From Atrichornis clamosus (lineage: Eukaryota; Chordata; Aves; Passeriformes; Menuridae): a stretch of 64,000 bases of DNA. Where the stretch lies: positions 310,001-374,000 of the forward strand of contig WBMZ01006410.1 in NCBI GenBank assembly GCA_013400975.1. Direction: 5' to 3'. Below the pieces are notes generated by a model, which saw only the letters and a program-made list of their open reading frames with translations, did no database searches and was not told the DNA's origin. Both the position numbers and the translations under genes were made by a program. Below are positions 1-10,084 of this stretch, piece by piece (positions within the stretch are counted from its first letter, which is position 1; each line of letters begins with the position of its first letter).

Positions 1-3000
1 CAATGTTTTATGAAGTCTGACAGATATTTGGTATTACAGAGACTTAGTATGATTACTACATGACTTCAGGCAACCACGGGTTTGTATCTCTATATCTCAT
101 GAGACAGTTGCTTTCCTGTTCAGTTCTTAGAAGCAGCATGATAAAAATGCCAGGAGAGGAATGTGAAGACCAGCACGTGAAGTAGCAGACCAATCCCACT
201 TAGCTTTGCTTTTTGCTCCAAAGCAACGTAATAGCTATTTGTTTTGCTGCCATTCAGCAGGTGTCAAGTAATTTTAGCTGTGAGCACACTATAGAGGAAA
301 TAAGTGGAAATGAGGATGAAGAATAAATGACATGACCTTCTCTCCTCTAATGCACAGCTATATCTCTAGTACAAGAGAATCTAAAGCAGAAGAGATCAGA
401 ACTGTACTCAGTCTTGCAGTGAGAGGCAGGTACACCAACAAGTCACCGGGACATGTGCAACTGACTTGGAGCACCTCATAAAATGCTGAGAAATAAAAAG
501 AGCAAATGGAAAGAAAGGCTCAAATGACCAAGTTCTATTTAGAATTCACAAGTTGTACAAAAGCCTCAAAAAATGCCCTCACACTTTACAGACATATATA
601 TCTCTTAATACTTTTCACAAAAGTTGCAATCTAAATTATGTGTCTTATTATATAGTGAATCACTTTTAACTGGAATATGGTTCCTAGAAATTTTCTTGCA
701 ATCCCTTAAAATAAATGAGATGTTAGGAAACAATATACTCATATTTCTCTCTCTCATGGAAAATGAGATCAACTCTTGAGAGTCCAGACTGGTAATACCT
801 GCAGAAAGTGAAAGTGTTTAAGCAGTCCTAAACTCTAAATATGTTTTGAGATTTATTTTTTCCTATATTTGCCAAGAATTTTTTCCAACTATTTTTTCTT
901 CTCTCCTTTTATTTTGTCTGACTATGTTTTTCTTCTGCTCTTTCATTCTGTTCAGAATAGATAGATCCAGATGCACAAAAAACCAGAAGAAATCAACAGA
1001 AGTTGCAGAGAGATTTGATTGCTGAGACCAGAGTAAATACAACTTAAGGCTGATCTCCAAAAATCTTTCAGAATTGATTAAGTAATGGAAATAATATTTC
1101 TTAGTGTTTATATCCCTCATATAAGCTATTATGAATCTGTGGCAGATTATGAAGAACTTAAAGTTCGGATCATGCATCTTATACTTTCTGTCCAGCACAG
1201 CAGACCTAGAATTTGACTGTGTCCTTTGATTGCTACCAGAGGACAAGAAATTTTGTTATCCACCTTAATTATAGTTCTTTGAGTTTAGAAAATAATGACA
1301 TGAGGAATTGGAAAATAAAAAAAAATCAAATTTTCTCCAAAAAATACATTTAACTGCAGAGGTGAGTTGATGTATTCTATTTTCTTGTATGACTTATTCT
1401 AGGCTTTTTGCTTGTATAAATTAAGAATGAAATGGCTAGAAAAATGCATTGGGGTTTTTGGGTGTTTGGTTTTTTTGGGTGTTTTTTATTTTTTCCCTGC
1501 TGTTTTTCAAATGTCTGCCTAATTGAGCACAGCTGTGCAGTGGCGCAAAACTAACCAGGAAATGAGCATTTTGATAATTTCACATTTCTAAAGCACCTCT
1601 TAAACATCTCGTGTGAGAATAGCAGCCGCAATACCTTTAGAGATCAACAGCATTGAATCAGATTTATCATACTGAGCTATCTCCTGCAGGCATTTAAAAA
1701 GCATCCACTTTCAAGACAAATTTGTAAAGGTTCCCTCAACTGTAACTGTCTTGTAACATAAAAAAAATGTGTGCAGAATAGAGACGAAGTTTTCCAGGCT
1801 GCTCCAAGAATGAATTCTTGTCTGTTCACTAGTCTACTGCCAACGAAGGTTTCATATTCTTTACTTCATAACAATCATCTCTACATCAGTTTTCCATTTT
1901 GGACTGTGGCCAGTAGAAAAGTATATAGGCCTATGAAATACTCTGAAGTAATTAATTATGTGTTGCTTTTTGTGAGCATCCTGTTTGTGATTTCAAGCTT
2001 GATCTCTACATGTTAAAGGGTTGATTTCTCCTTGAGCCATATCCTCAGAGAATATAACATAGTCTGACTAAATGCACTGATACAAGTTTATTGAGTCATT
2101 CCTTTCTATAACAAAACACTAATTTAGAAATTGCTTTTTCATTCTGATTCAGATTCACATCAGTTCCTGAATGTGAGTTTTAAACAGGGTCAGAAATCTC
2201 ACCCAAGGAGCTTGTCCATACAAGCATTTTTTCCCGATTCTTTCCTGAGCCCTAGCCCTCAGCTGACCCCCATCTGTTTGGTACAAAAAACCCCCCATTC
2301 TTGCCTTTAAATTTGATCTTGATGTGAGCAGACTTCTCCAAACATCTTAATTCCCTCAATCTTAATTTTGCAGTAGTGTTTCTCTCATGCCACTAATCTT
2401 CCAGAGCACTGTCAAAGGAAGTAGGTGCTGGAAAACAAGGGCATCTCTTCATGATTTCCTTGGGGATCAAATGTCTCCTTTGGAGTTCTGGTTTTCCTTC
2501 TCACCAGGTACAGTCAGATATCACTTGTAGGGAGCTTTGAATGCATTCAGGCTTCCATAACCTGACTTCTGCAGAGATTTAAATCACAGTATGCCTTCCA
2601 CTGATTTATTATATTTATATGTTTCTTATTTGCTTTGATCAAAGTTGTACCAACAAAAATTGGCCTTCTGGACTGATTTTGAGAGTTATAGAGATAAATC
2701 AGGCCAAGAGTTCCTTTAGCTACCCACTCACACAAGTATTGCTCTGGGTATGCCACTACATGCCTTATTAGTCCGTGTATTCCAAAACAAATACAGCTCT
2801 GGAATTTGAATGTACTTTTCAGTGCACATCATCTAAGAAACAAGAAAAATGTCACTGGTGTGGAAAACAACGTGCTTTCAGTACAGCATGTTTTAGCTTA
2901 CATCACTGTATGCCAAACTACAATTGATTTTTAAATAGTCTTCCTGCTTTATGTGTTTTATTACTAGTCCAGTGGCCTGAAGAAGATATTTTTTCTTTTA

Positions 3001-3420
3001 TTTTGATTAAGCAGAGTATGATGCCATTATAGAAAGGCTTGATTTTTGAAGCCTTTCAGTTATTTGAACTTGGTTGGCATGACTCTGTCCATAACACTAC
3101 TAAAAAATACTCTTAAGAGTCTGGAGACAACTATGATTATTTTCTTTGCATGGTCATGGAGATACTCGCTTATGTTTTTCCCAAAAGTAGAAAGGCTGGG
3201 TGAAAAGTGAACTGTTAATGTAAAGTGAACTGTAAGACAGAGTTTTATCCCACAACTGTTATGACAGTGTTGTGACAGTGATTTAGAAATAGGTGTTATT
3301 TTTCTATTATGTGCATCACTCCTTTCTTTTATTCTTTAATTTTTCCTCAGCCTTATTTCTGAGACCCAAACCAAACAAATTAAATTTCATAAACAAATAA
3401 ATAGAATTATGTGAGAATTT
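1..3420. other. AT-rich noncoding DNA, no gene recognised
   Basis: I see no coding exon, RNA gene or recognisable transposon here. Open frames in this stretch (for example 863-1246 minus and 1771-2016 plus) are short, have low-complexity AT-driven composition and match no protein family I know. The only structured item is a T/G-rich run at 1451-1497, listed separately. The DNA has the character of intronic or intergenic vertebrate sequence. Confidence 0.7.
1451..1497. repeat. T/G-rich low-complexity tract
   Basis: The plus strand is almost only T and G for 47 bases, with GGGG, GGG and T6-T7 runs alternating, and ends in TTTTTTCCC. It is a simple low-complexity tract with no longer repeat unit. 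It could be the reverse of an A/C-rich retroposon tail, but no element body is recognisable beside it. Confidence 0.6.
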
Positions 3421-3496
3421 AAAAATGAAAAAAAACTAAAAAACCAAAACAAACAAAAAACCCCCAACAACAACAACAAAAAATCTAAAAATAATC
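3421..3496. repeat. A-rich tract with (CAA)n
   Basis: An A-rich stretch contains scattered single C residues, a C5 run and then about five CAA units starting at 3465. Such A/C-rich tracts usually arise by decay of a poly(A) tract or as a simple repeat. There is no recognisable LINE or retrocopy body upstream, so I call it only a simple repeat. Confidence 0.75.
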
Positions 3497-3888
3497 ATTG
3501 CTAATGTTGATACTTCTCAAGGAAAACAAGTTTTCTTGTTTCTAATGAAACTTATTTTCCTATGAGAAAATTTCAGTTACATATAGTACCAGTTAAGAAT
3601 CAAAATACTGTAAACTTTCATTACTTTTATAAATTCAAAATTAAGATTTCGTTTTTCAGTTAATGAAACAGCCTAAAATTCTAAATCAATGCATCTATAT
3701 TTGACCCAATTACCCTCTAAACTCTCCAAGACTATCAGGTTTTTCATGATGACCATCTTTGGACTCATTTTAGATCGAATTGGGCAATAACTTCCCAATG
3801 ACCTTGTTAGCAGCAGGCATTTCTTGCCTGAGTAGCAACTGACAGAATATTTCTCTGGATATTTCAAGACTCATAAGGTGTTCTAACT

Positions 3889-3909
3889 TTAATTAAAAAA
3901 TTTAATTAA
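3889..3909. repeat. Small perfect AT inverted repeat
   Basis: TTAATTAAA and TTTAATTAA are 9-bp perfect inverted arms separated by three A residues. In a strongly AT-rich region this can be chance. Each arm carries the TAATTA core bound by many homeodomain proteins, but nothing else supports a regulatory role. Confidence 0.5.
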
Positions 3910-6102
3910 TATACAGTGGTTTGAATATCTTCTGTTTCCTCTAATCTTGTGCATGGGGTAGCTTAAAAACTTGTTGCTTGGACCTAAGAGAGGTCCCCTT
4001 TAGAGAGGTTATGGGGTCAGGCAAACAGTTATGACCGTGAAAGGGTCTCAGTATTTCTCAAGGCCAAATCCAAATTAATTATTAATTTTTAATACAGTTT
4101 GCTTTTCTGCTGTGAATACTTTATAATGCAGACTGTCAGTCATGATGCTCATACAGTCTAGGAAATAGGAAACATACTTGTTCAAAATTTAAAATTGGAT
4201 TTTTTTTGTTCTTTTTTTATGCACATATATGTTTTTATTAGTCTAGATTTTATTAGCTGCCTTCTTTCTACGTAGACCAGCACATGTTCTCTCAATTCTT
4301 TGTCAATTTTAAACAACACTTTTGCCCTCAAAAATGCCCCTCCTTCATCTACTGCACATTGATATGCGTGTTACAATAAAGGTTTCTCATACTTTAAACT
4401 TTGAAAGTGTTGTGGACTGTATTGCCTAGAAGACTGAAAAAAAGGAGTGGGATAATAAATTTAAAAGAAACATTTTTTTTTTATTTTGGAGTGAAATAAA
4501 ATGAAATAGGGAGTTGTGGGATTACAAAATATTTCTTAGAGCAGGAAAGTCAGATTAAGGAATTATTTTTAATTATTTGAGGTTTTGTGCTTATGGCTGT
4601 GAAATAATTAAACAAGTCAAAGGAGGGGTAGCAGTCGAATTAATACAGCTTAACATTAATATAGCACTTCAAAGCTCTTAGAAAAATAAATTACTTGAGT
4701 TCAGTGTGTAACTCACACAAAATTATTTCCTCAGCATGTACAACCTTTTCTTTCTGCTCCAAGTATTCATAGACAACTTTTAATTCTCTTAATGCATTTA
4801 TTACTCATGTTCTTGTGATAATTTTTGTATTAATGGTATTGAAATATATCTTTGTATCAGATACCCTGTAACAGAAATCAGCAATGCTGATTGTGAAGTG
4901 GTGCCTCTTTCCTGTAACTGATTGGCACAGGCAGACTTTGAAGAAATCATTGCAACTTTGAATCCATGATGAAGAAATATCAAGCACAGTTGGGCTTGGG
5001 GGTTTTTTTAATGAGAAACTCTTTTTCTGCTTTATTTGTTTTCCCTCTCATCCTCTTCTTTCCCTTATCATGACTTTTCACAAACAGTATTTCTGATTTG
5101 TGTGCTTCTGGGTGACCATGAGGTATGGATTCTTTTTGTCAATTAATGCTTAGTTATTTGATGATATTTTGGATACATGGTGCCAAATTAATGCACAGAG
5201 ATGTTAATGTTTTGGCAATACACATTTTGCCTGAACTTCCAGGTAGCCGCATGTGCAACCTTATATGCTTTTCTTTCAGTTTCAGTCTGAGAAATCATCC
5301 ACATAATTCTGCAGGCACAACTAGAGCACTTGCCTGATTTTCTTTTCTAAACTCAGCTACAAAATCACCTGACAGCCTTATAAAAACTGCGGCTTTGGGC
5401 CTCTCCCAGGCAGCCTGCCGTCAGGACTGAAGGAGCAGCACATAATCACTTGTCCCACCAGAGCAGTCGTGGTGATACCGCAGGATGCACAAGCAGTGAA
5501 GCGCCTTCATTAGGATTCTCTGAGCTTGGAGAGAATTTGCAGGCTCAGCACAAACACCATAAAATCAGAAGTGGAATGGTGGGGAAGGGGAGGTGAAAAA
5601 AACCTAGCTGCAGAACTTGCAAATCTAAGTGATGAATGAGTCCTTGCAATAATTCTTACAGATCTAAGTGAATGGCCTCTCTGGTGTTGCAAATGTGACA
5701 GGATCGCTGACAAACAGAGAAATTTATCACAGGGAAGACAATGTTTATGGAGATCTGTACAAAGAAACAAAGTCAATAATTATTTAGGTGATTCTCTTGG
5801 GCTCACCTACCTTTAACTCATGCTAGTTTCAGTTTGCCTTCCTAATGTAAGAAAGAATAGAAATGCCAGAATCAGTGTATTTCTGATGAAATGATTGGCC
5901 CAAATCATTGGTCATACAAAGACTCAAAAGCAAATACATTACTGGAAACATCAGATGTCTTGGGTTTGCCACACAGGTTAAACAATCTAGTTTGTCAGTA
6001 AAGGATATGGCTGCTATACTCACTGTCCAGAATTGCTCTTCTTTAGTTTTAGTGTTTGGAGAGCATCAGAGTTAGCAATTCATGATATAAAGGTTTTCAT
6101 AA
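3910..6102. other. Noncoding DNA with a TATA-like GC-richer segment
   Basis: No gene or transposon is recognised. Most of it is AT-rich. An exception is about 5370-5520, which is richer in G+C and contains a TATA-like box (separate entry). Open frames at 5125-5337, 5510-5776 and 5829-6023 have no recognisable protein similarity. Confidence 0.6.
5379..5386 (+). promoter_or_regulatory. TATA-box-like element, weak promoter candidate
   Basis: TATAAAAA at 5379-5386 is followed within about 15-40 bases by an abrupt GC-richer stretch (5388-5440) containing pyrimidine-rich CCTCTCCCAGG, where a start site would be expected about 30 bases downstream. No open frame of useful length follows: the ATG near 5484 reaches a stop after four codons. 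The element could be a chance match, an enhancer RNA start or a decayed promoter. This rests on motif appearance alone. Confidence 0.2.
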
Positions 6103-6107
6103 CACTC
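6103..6107. repeat. Target-site duplication, left copy (CACTC)
   Basis: CACTC directly abuts the left end of the ERVL-type LTR and is repeated exactly at 6963-6967. A 5-bp duplication is the length expected for ERVL (class III) integration. Confidence 0.8.
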
Positions 6108-6962
6108 TATTCAGTTTGTGTGGCCAGGTTTTTGGTAACAGGGGTATTACAGGAGTGGTTTCTCTGAGATGCTGCCAGAAGCTTTCCCCGTGTCCAGCAG
6201 AGCCAATGCCAGCCAGCTCCATGATGGAACTGCCACTGGCCAAGATGGGAGTGCAGAGATCCACCTGCAGCCCATGGAAGAGACCCACACCAGAGCAGGA
6301 GGATGCCTGAAAAGAAGCTATGACCTCTTGGGAAACATTCTGTAGCAATCTTCTGGCAGGACCTGCAGACTTGTGGAGAGAGGAGCCCAAGCTGGAGCAG
6401 GTTTCCTGGTAGGAGTTGTGACCCTGTGGGAGACACACGCTGGAGTAGCCTGTGCCTGAGGGAATGTACCCCATGGAAAAGTGACCCATGCATAACAGTT
6501 TGTGGAGAACTGTTGCTTGTGGGATGGACTTACATTGGAGAAGTGCATGGAGAATTGTCTCCTGTGGGAGGGATCCCATGCTGGAACAGGTGAAAGACCC
6601 CTCTCCCTGAGCAGTAGCAGGAACAATGTGTGATGCACTGACCATAACCCCCGTTCCCTGTCTTCCTGCATCGCTGGGGGAAGGAGATAGAGCTGGAAAA
6701 GAGGGAGGGGTGGGGGAAGGTGTTTTAAATATTTATTTTACTACTCATTATCCTCCTCTGATTTTGTTAGAAATAAATTCAATTAATATCCCCAAGTTTA
6801 ATCTGTTTTGCCCATGATGGCATTTGGCGGGTGATCTCTCTCTGTCGTTATCTCAACTCATGAACCTTTTGCTATATTTTCTCTCCCCAGTCCAGCTGTG
6901 GAGGGGAGTGAGAGAGCAGCTTTGGTAGGTGCCTGGCATCCAGCCGGGGTCAGCCCGCTACA
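6108..6962 (+). mobile_element. Solo LTR of an ERVL-type endogenous retrovirus
   Basis: This 855-bp segment is bounded by identical 5-bp repeats (CACTC) and ends in CTACA, so it has the geometry of a solo LTR. The left end reads TATTCAG, so the canonical TG is mutated to TA. I recognise the sequence as the LTR abundant in songbird genomes. It has a start rich in GTTTGTGTGG, a GC-rich middle of about 45-bp tandem units (6270-6595), a purine-rich G-run block (6686-6720), an AATAAA signal at 6772-6777 and a long conserved-looking 3' end. Compared with my memory of the family, a stretch with the TATA-like box after about 6250 seems to be missing. There are no gag, pol or env remnants, so the interior was lost by LTR-LTR recombination. 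One notable detail is the sequence CTCTCCCCAG near 6893, which resembles a splice acceptor. Family name is from memory; insertion structure is directly visible. Confidence 0.85.
6270..6595 (+). repeat. Degenerate ~45-bp tandem units inside the ERVL LTR
   Basis: The motif pattern (GTGTGGAGAACTG, then TGTGGGA, then CATTGGAGAAG) recurs. Clear starts lie at 6498 and 6543 (45 bp apart) and a related one near 6448. More diverged versions, recognisable by CCATGGAAGAG, CCTGTGGGAG and TGGAGCAG, occur from 6270. The units are part of the LTR, not an independent satellite. They create long spurious open frames on both strands (for example 6097-6645 minus). Confidence 0.65.
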
Positions 6963-6967
6963 CACTC
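6963..6967. repeat. Target-site duplication, right copy (CACTC)
   Basis: Exact repeat of 6103-6107, immediately following the terminal CA of the LTR. Confidence 0.8.
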
Positions 6968-7170
6968 ATTGCGGAAGTGACTGTGACAACCCTGAGATGG
7001 AGAAAAACCAACCTCAGCATTGGTCAGAGTTACATGAAGGAGAATCAGGAGGTATCACAGTGTAAATTCCAAGATAACGGGATGTGGGTATAATAGGGCA
7101 ATGTGCAGAAAATATCAGAGATTTGGTTTTCTTAAGGGAAGATGGATCAGTTAGTAATTTAAGGCATTGC

Positions 7171-8068
7171 TGTGTGAAATTCAGCCCTTTGATGGATTAC
7201 AAATAAGGCTAAGGCTGAGAATTCACTGATTGTCTTCCAATAAAACATACCTCTCTTTTTATTGAGGACCATAGGGAGCAGAAGTTAGTCTCTTAAAAAT
7301 ACACTTGATTTTGTCCTTGATTTTTGACAAATAGCAAATTTTATTTAATCCAGTCCCAACAGCAGTAACATTTACAGTCCAAACTACCTAATTTTTATAG
7401 AATACAACTGTTAACAACACAGTTAAAATTGTTAGGTACACCTTCCTCACCCCTTTGAGCATGTAATCCCTATCTCTTTTGTCATGTTATATTCACCCCA
7501 CCACTTTTCTGCTGGACCCTCAGGTTAATGGAGCCAGTATGAGCTACCCTGAGAAGGAGGAGGAGGAAGAGGACGAAGGGGAGTGGATTTCTGGGGAGCT
7601 GTCAATGTCCTGTGTTCTCTGGGAAGAGTATGATATAGACAATGAGGATTGCTTCCTCCTCAATCCAGGTCTGATATTTTTATGCACGGACACACACTAC
7701 ACTGCTCTTCTCTCCATTGGTCCTCAGATTGTGCTACAGGTGAATTTACTACCTATGGTGTGAGTTAGACTCTTGTTCTTTATTCTCCATGTTATGCTTA
7801 AAACCCTTTTAACATTAACAATATTCCAAGGTTTCAATCTTTTGACGATTAATAATTGAGAATTGATTAATTATTAACCATGCCAGAACATCTGAATTTG
7901 TACTGTGCCCACACTTGCAAGGACTCTGCTCTTGTCCTATGCCTACACTTCTCTACAACAAATCATTATTCTAAGGCCAAAGTTACTCCTTTATGCACTG
8001 AATAACTGCTGCTGGTTACTACTGATTAGTTACAAAAATGTATCAGAACTGAACATCAGCAGTGAACA
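7171..8068 (-). mobile_element. Candidate solo LTR, possibly ERV1-like (4-bp duplication)
   Basis: The 898-bp segment begins TGTGTGAAAT, ends AGTGAACA (TG...CA) and is flanked on both sides by TTGC (7167-7170 and 8069-8072). A 4-bp duplication is typical of gammaretrovirus-like ERV1. Read on the minus strand the signals fall in LTR order: a TATA box (complement of 7392-7399), then AATAAA (complement of 7340-7345), then a further AATAAA (complement of 7258-7263), then the end at 7171. A GGA-rich tract sits at 7551-7583. A 4-bp repeat plus TG/CA ends can arise by chance when boundaries are chosen by eye, and the family is not identified, so this is tentative. An open frame at 7479-7763 plus (94 codons, with a run of Glu from the GGA tract) is inside it and is not considered a gene. 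Confidence 0.4.
7551..7583 (+). repeat. Purine-rich (GGA)n tract
   Basis: About 33 bases of G and A dominated by GGA/GAA triplets with one C. Translated in one frame it gives an acidic Glu-rich run, a by-product of the repeat. It lies within the candidate LTR. Confidence 0.7.
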
Positions 8069-8295
8069 TTGCAGCACATAATCGTGAAAAGCTAAACCAA
8101 AGCTTAAAAATAGGTACCAGTTGCCTAGTAGCTATAAAATTGATGTTAGCTAAACCAGCTGAAGCAAAGATCCAGGCAGGCCAAGACAAATCAAGCCTGG
8201 CAAGTCCTACTTCTGAGGCTTTGCAGCATTGATATAAAGCCTATGGTGATTCACAGGATATGGTAATACTCTTATTTGGATTATGAGGCTACAAC

Positions 8296-8307
8296 ACCTG
8301 ATCAGGT
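8296..8307. repeat. Perfect 12-bp palindrome ACCTGATCAGGT
   Basis: ACCTGATCAGGT equals its own reverse complement. It lies 35 bases before the larger hairpin at 8343-8397. No function is evident. The two together may mark a decayed inverted-repeat element. Confidence 0.45.
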
Positions 8308-8342
8308 AGAGAAAGGTAGACACAAACATACAGGCAATACCT

Positions 8343-8397
8343 TGACTTCATGTATTTCCTGCAATTGCACCTCAAATGCAGGAAATGCATGAAGTCA
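8343..8397 (+). other. Near-perfect hairpin, 21-bp stem and 13-nt loop
   Basis: Bases 8343-8363 (starting TGACTTCATG) and 8377-8397 (ending CATGAAGTCA) are reverse complements at 20 of 21 positions. The one exception pairs T8353 with G8387, which in RNA of this strand is a U-G wobble. The 13-nt loop is 8364-8376. Pairing does not continue well below the stem (8342/8398 mismatched). An RNA of this strand would fold into a stable short hairpin. The possibilities are a small-RNA precursor, a remnant of a miniature inverted-repeat transposon, or an inverted duplication. It matches no microRNA I recall. Its stem is shorter than the roughly 30-33 bp usual for Drosha substrates, which argues against a normal microRNA. 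Confidence 0.6.
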
Positions 8398-8399
8398 TG

Positions 8400-9565
8400 A
8401 AACATTCTTTATTCCATGTTGGCAGTTGACTACACTCAGAAAATAGGGTCAAAGATTATTCCTCAAGTCAGAATTTTCAGTTGGAGAAAGTTATAGAAAT
8501 TTGGTTTTGTTATACATGTTCAGAATGCAATGGTAAAAAAAAAAAGACCAGCCCACATCTGGATTTGTGGTTCTCCTGTGTCTAGCAGGTATGGTGCTGG
8601 CCTGCAAACCTTAAATCACCTGCAAGTCTTAAGTTTAACTATTTGAGATTTTTTAATCAAATAATCTTTTATCATTTTTCCTACACAAGAATAAAGTGGT
8701 TATTTTCTGGTACATCTAAAATAAAATTTTGAGTCTCATAGTAATGAGGTTTAATAGATATGCAATTATATTTTTTAAGAGGAAGAATTAAATCTCATCT
8801 TAAATTTTTAATGTTTATGGATTGCATTGCATATAGCAAAAAAATGATCATAACTTGGGCCTATCATAAAATGTGTTTTTTTTTTGGTATATGAAAAAGG
8901 AATATTGCTCTCTGGAAAGGAACACTTCCAATTACTTAAGCCAGAGATGAATGGACCCAATAGATGGAAGAGAATGGAGAGGATTTGTAGTCTTCAACCA
9001 ATGGCAAGGACAAAAATAATCATCTGCCAAAACTATCTTCAAAAAACCTAAGAGGTAATGTACTTTCTGGCCTGAAAAGGCAGTTTATTGTCCAATATTG
9101 GGCTTTTTTCCACTCATCTTAATTTTTATCTGAAGAAATATAAGTATAAATCTGATTTTCCTCAGTTGTGCTGGCAAGGTTTAAGGAAGGAATGCTAAAT
9201 CTTTGAACATCTCAACTGAAGTTTTAAGTTTGGCTGATAAAAGTAATAGCAGTTATACAATATAGCTGCAGTTTTGCATGGGCATAATACCAGATAATAT
9301 TTTCATTTAAGAAGGAGAAAGGCATATAATCAGCATAGTAGATGGATTGGAAGCTTGCTGTCAGTTTTTAAAATATAGTTAGTCATAGGAGAGGAATCTC
9401 AATGAGATGAGGGTGTTTCTTCTGGGACATCTTAGATTTAGATTTAATTTCAAAATAAAAAATCTTGAAAAAAAAGTCACATAAATGAAGTGTATACATT
9501 ACAGAGATATTTGTGGATGTAGTAAATAATGATAAATTATAGTTTATTTGGTTGTCTGAACCTAA
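8400..9565. other. AT-rich noncoding DNA, nothing recognised
   Basis: Apart from short A and T runs (about 8535-8546 and 8876-8885) I see no gene, RNA gene or recognisable transposon in this stretch. Confidence 0.6.
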
Positions 9566-9569
9566 GAGT

Positions 9570-10080
9570 TACATGACAACAAAATGCAAAGTCATGCAGA
9601 GAAACGAGAAACATAATCTTTAACTACAGGAAAAAATTATACACTTAAGAAGAAAGATGTAAAAGATTTGAAGAGGGGGTGATAGTAGTTCACCAGCTAA
9701 TCAGAAAAGCCTAATGATGAATTGTAGTCAGTGAGCTGAATGCACTAGGGAGTATCACATAAAGAGAAAATTATATGACCATCCCATGGTGTGCAGTCCC
9801 TGAGTCTGACATCTAGAATGAAAAAGAGGCTGGTAAGTTAGAGAAAGATGAAGAAAAAAAGCTGAAGGATTATAGAGGAGGAAATACGTATCTTAGAGAC
9901 ACTCTTCAGGTGCTTCATCGACTTAACATATCAAAGGAAAGGCCAAGGGATGTCTTCCACCGAACCTTTAAGTGCCTTGAAGTCTAGGAAGTGGAAATCT
10001 GATAACAGAGACGTATTCCACCTTACTGGCAGAGATGTGGCAAGATTTAATGGCTGGTAGCAGAACCAGAGAGGTGCAGC
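9570..10080 (+). mobile_element. Very old CR1-like LINE remnant
   Basis: The text around 9580-9625 (TGCAAAGTCATGCA followed by CATAATCTTTAACTA) matches the CR1 ORF2 segment that encodes the C-terminal side of the reverse transcriptase in archosaur/turtle CR1 families. Weaker matches follow in the right order, including CCATGGTGTGC near 9785, ACTCTTCAGG near 9900 and AAGGCCAAGGGATG near 9940. The copy is full of small indels and stops and has no open frame. The match is by eye against remembered family sequence, so limits are approximate. Confidence 0.45.
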
Positions 10081-10084
10081 AAAA

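Noticed and set aside
6097..6645. 182-codon minus-strand open frame and its overlapping partners
   Set aside because: It is antisense to the tandem-unit part of the ERVL-type LTR. The frame length follows from the GC-rich repeats, and LTRs do not encode this.
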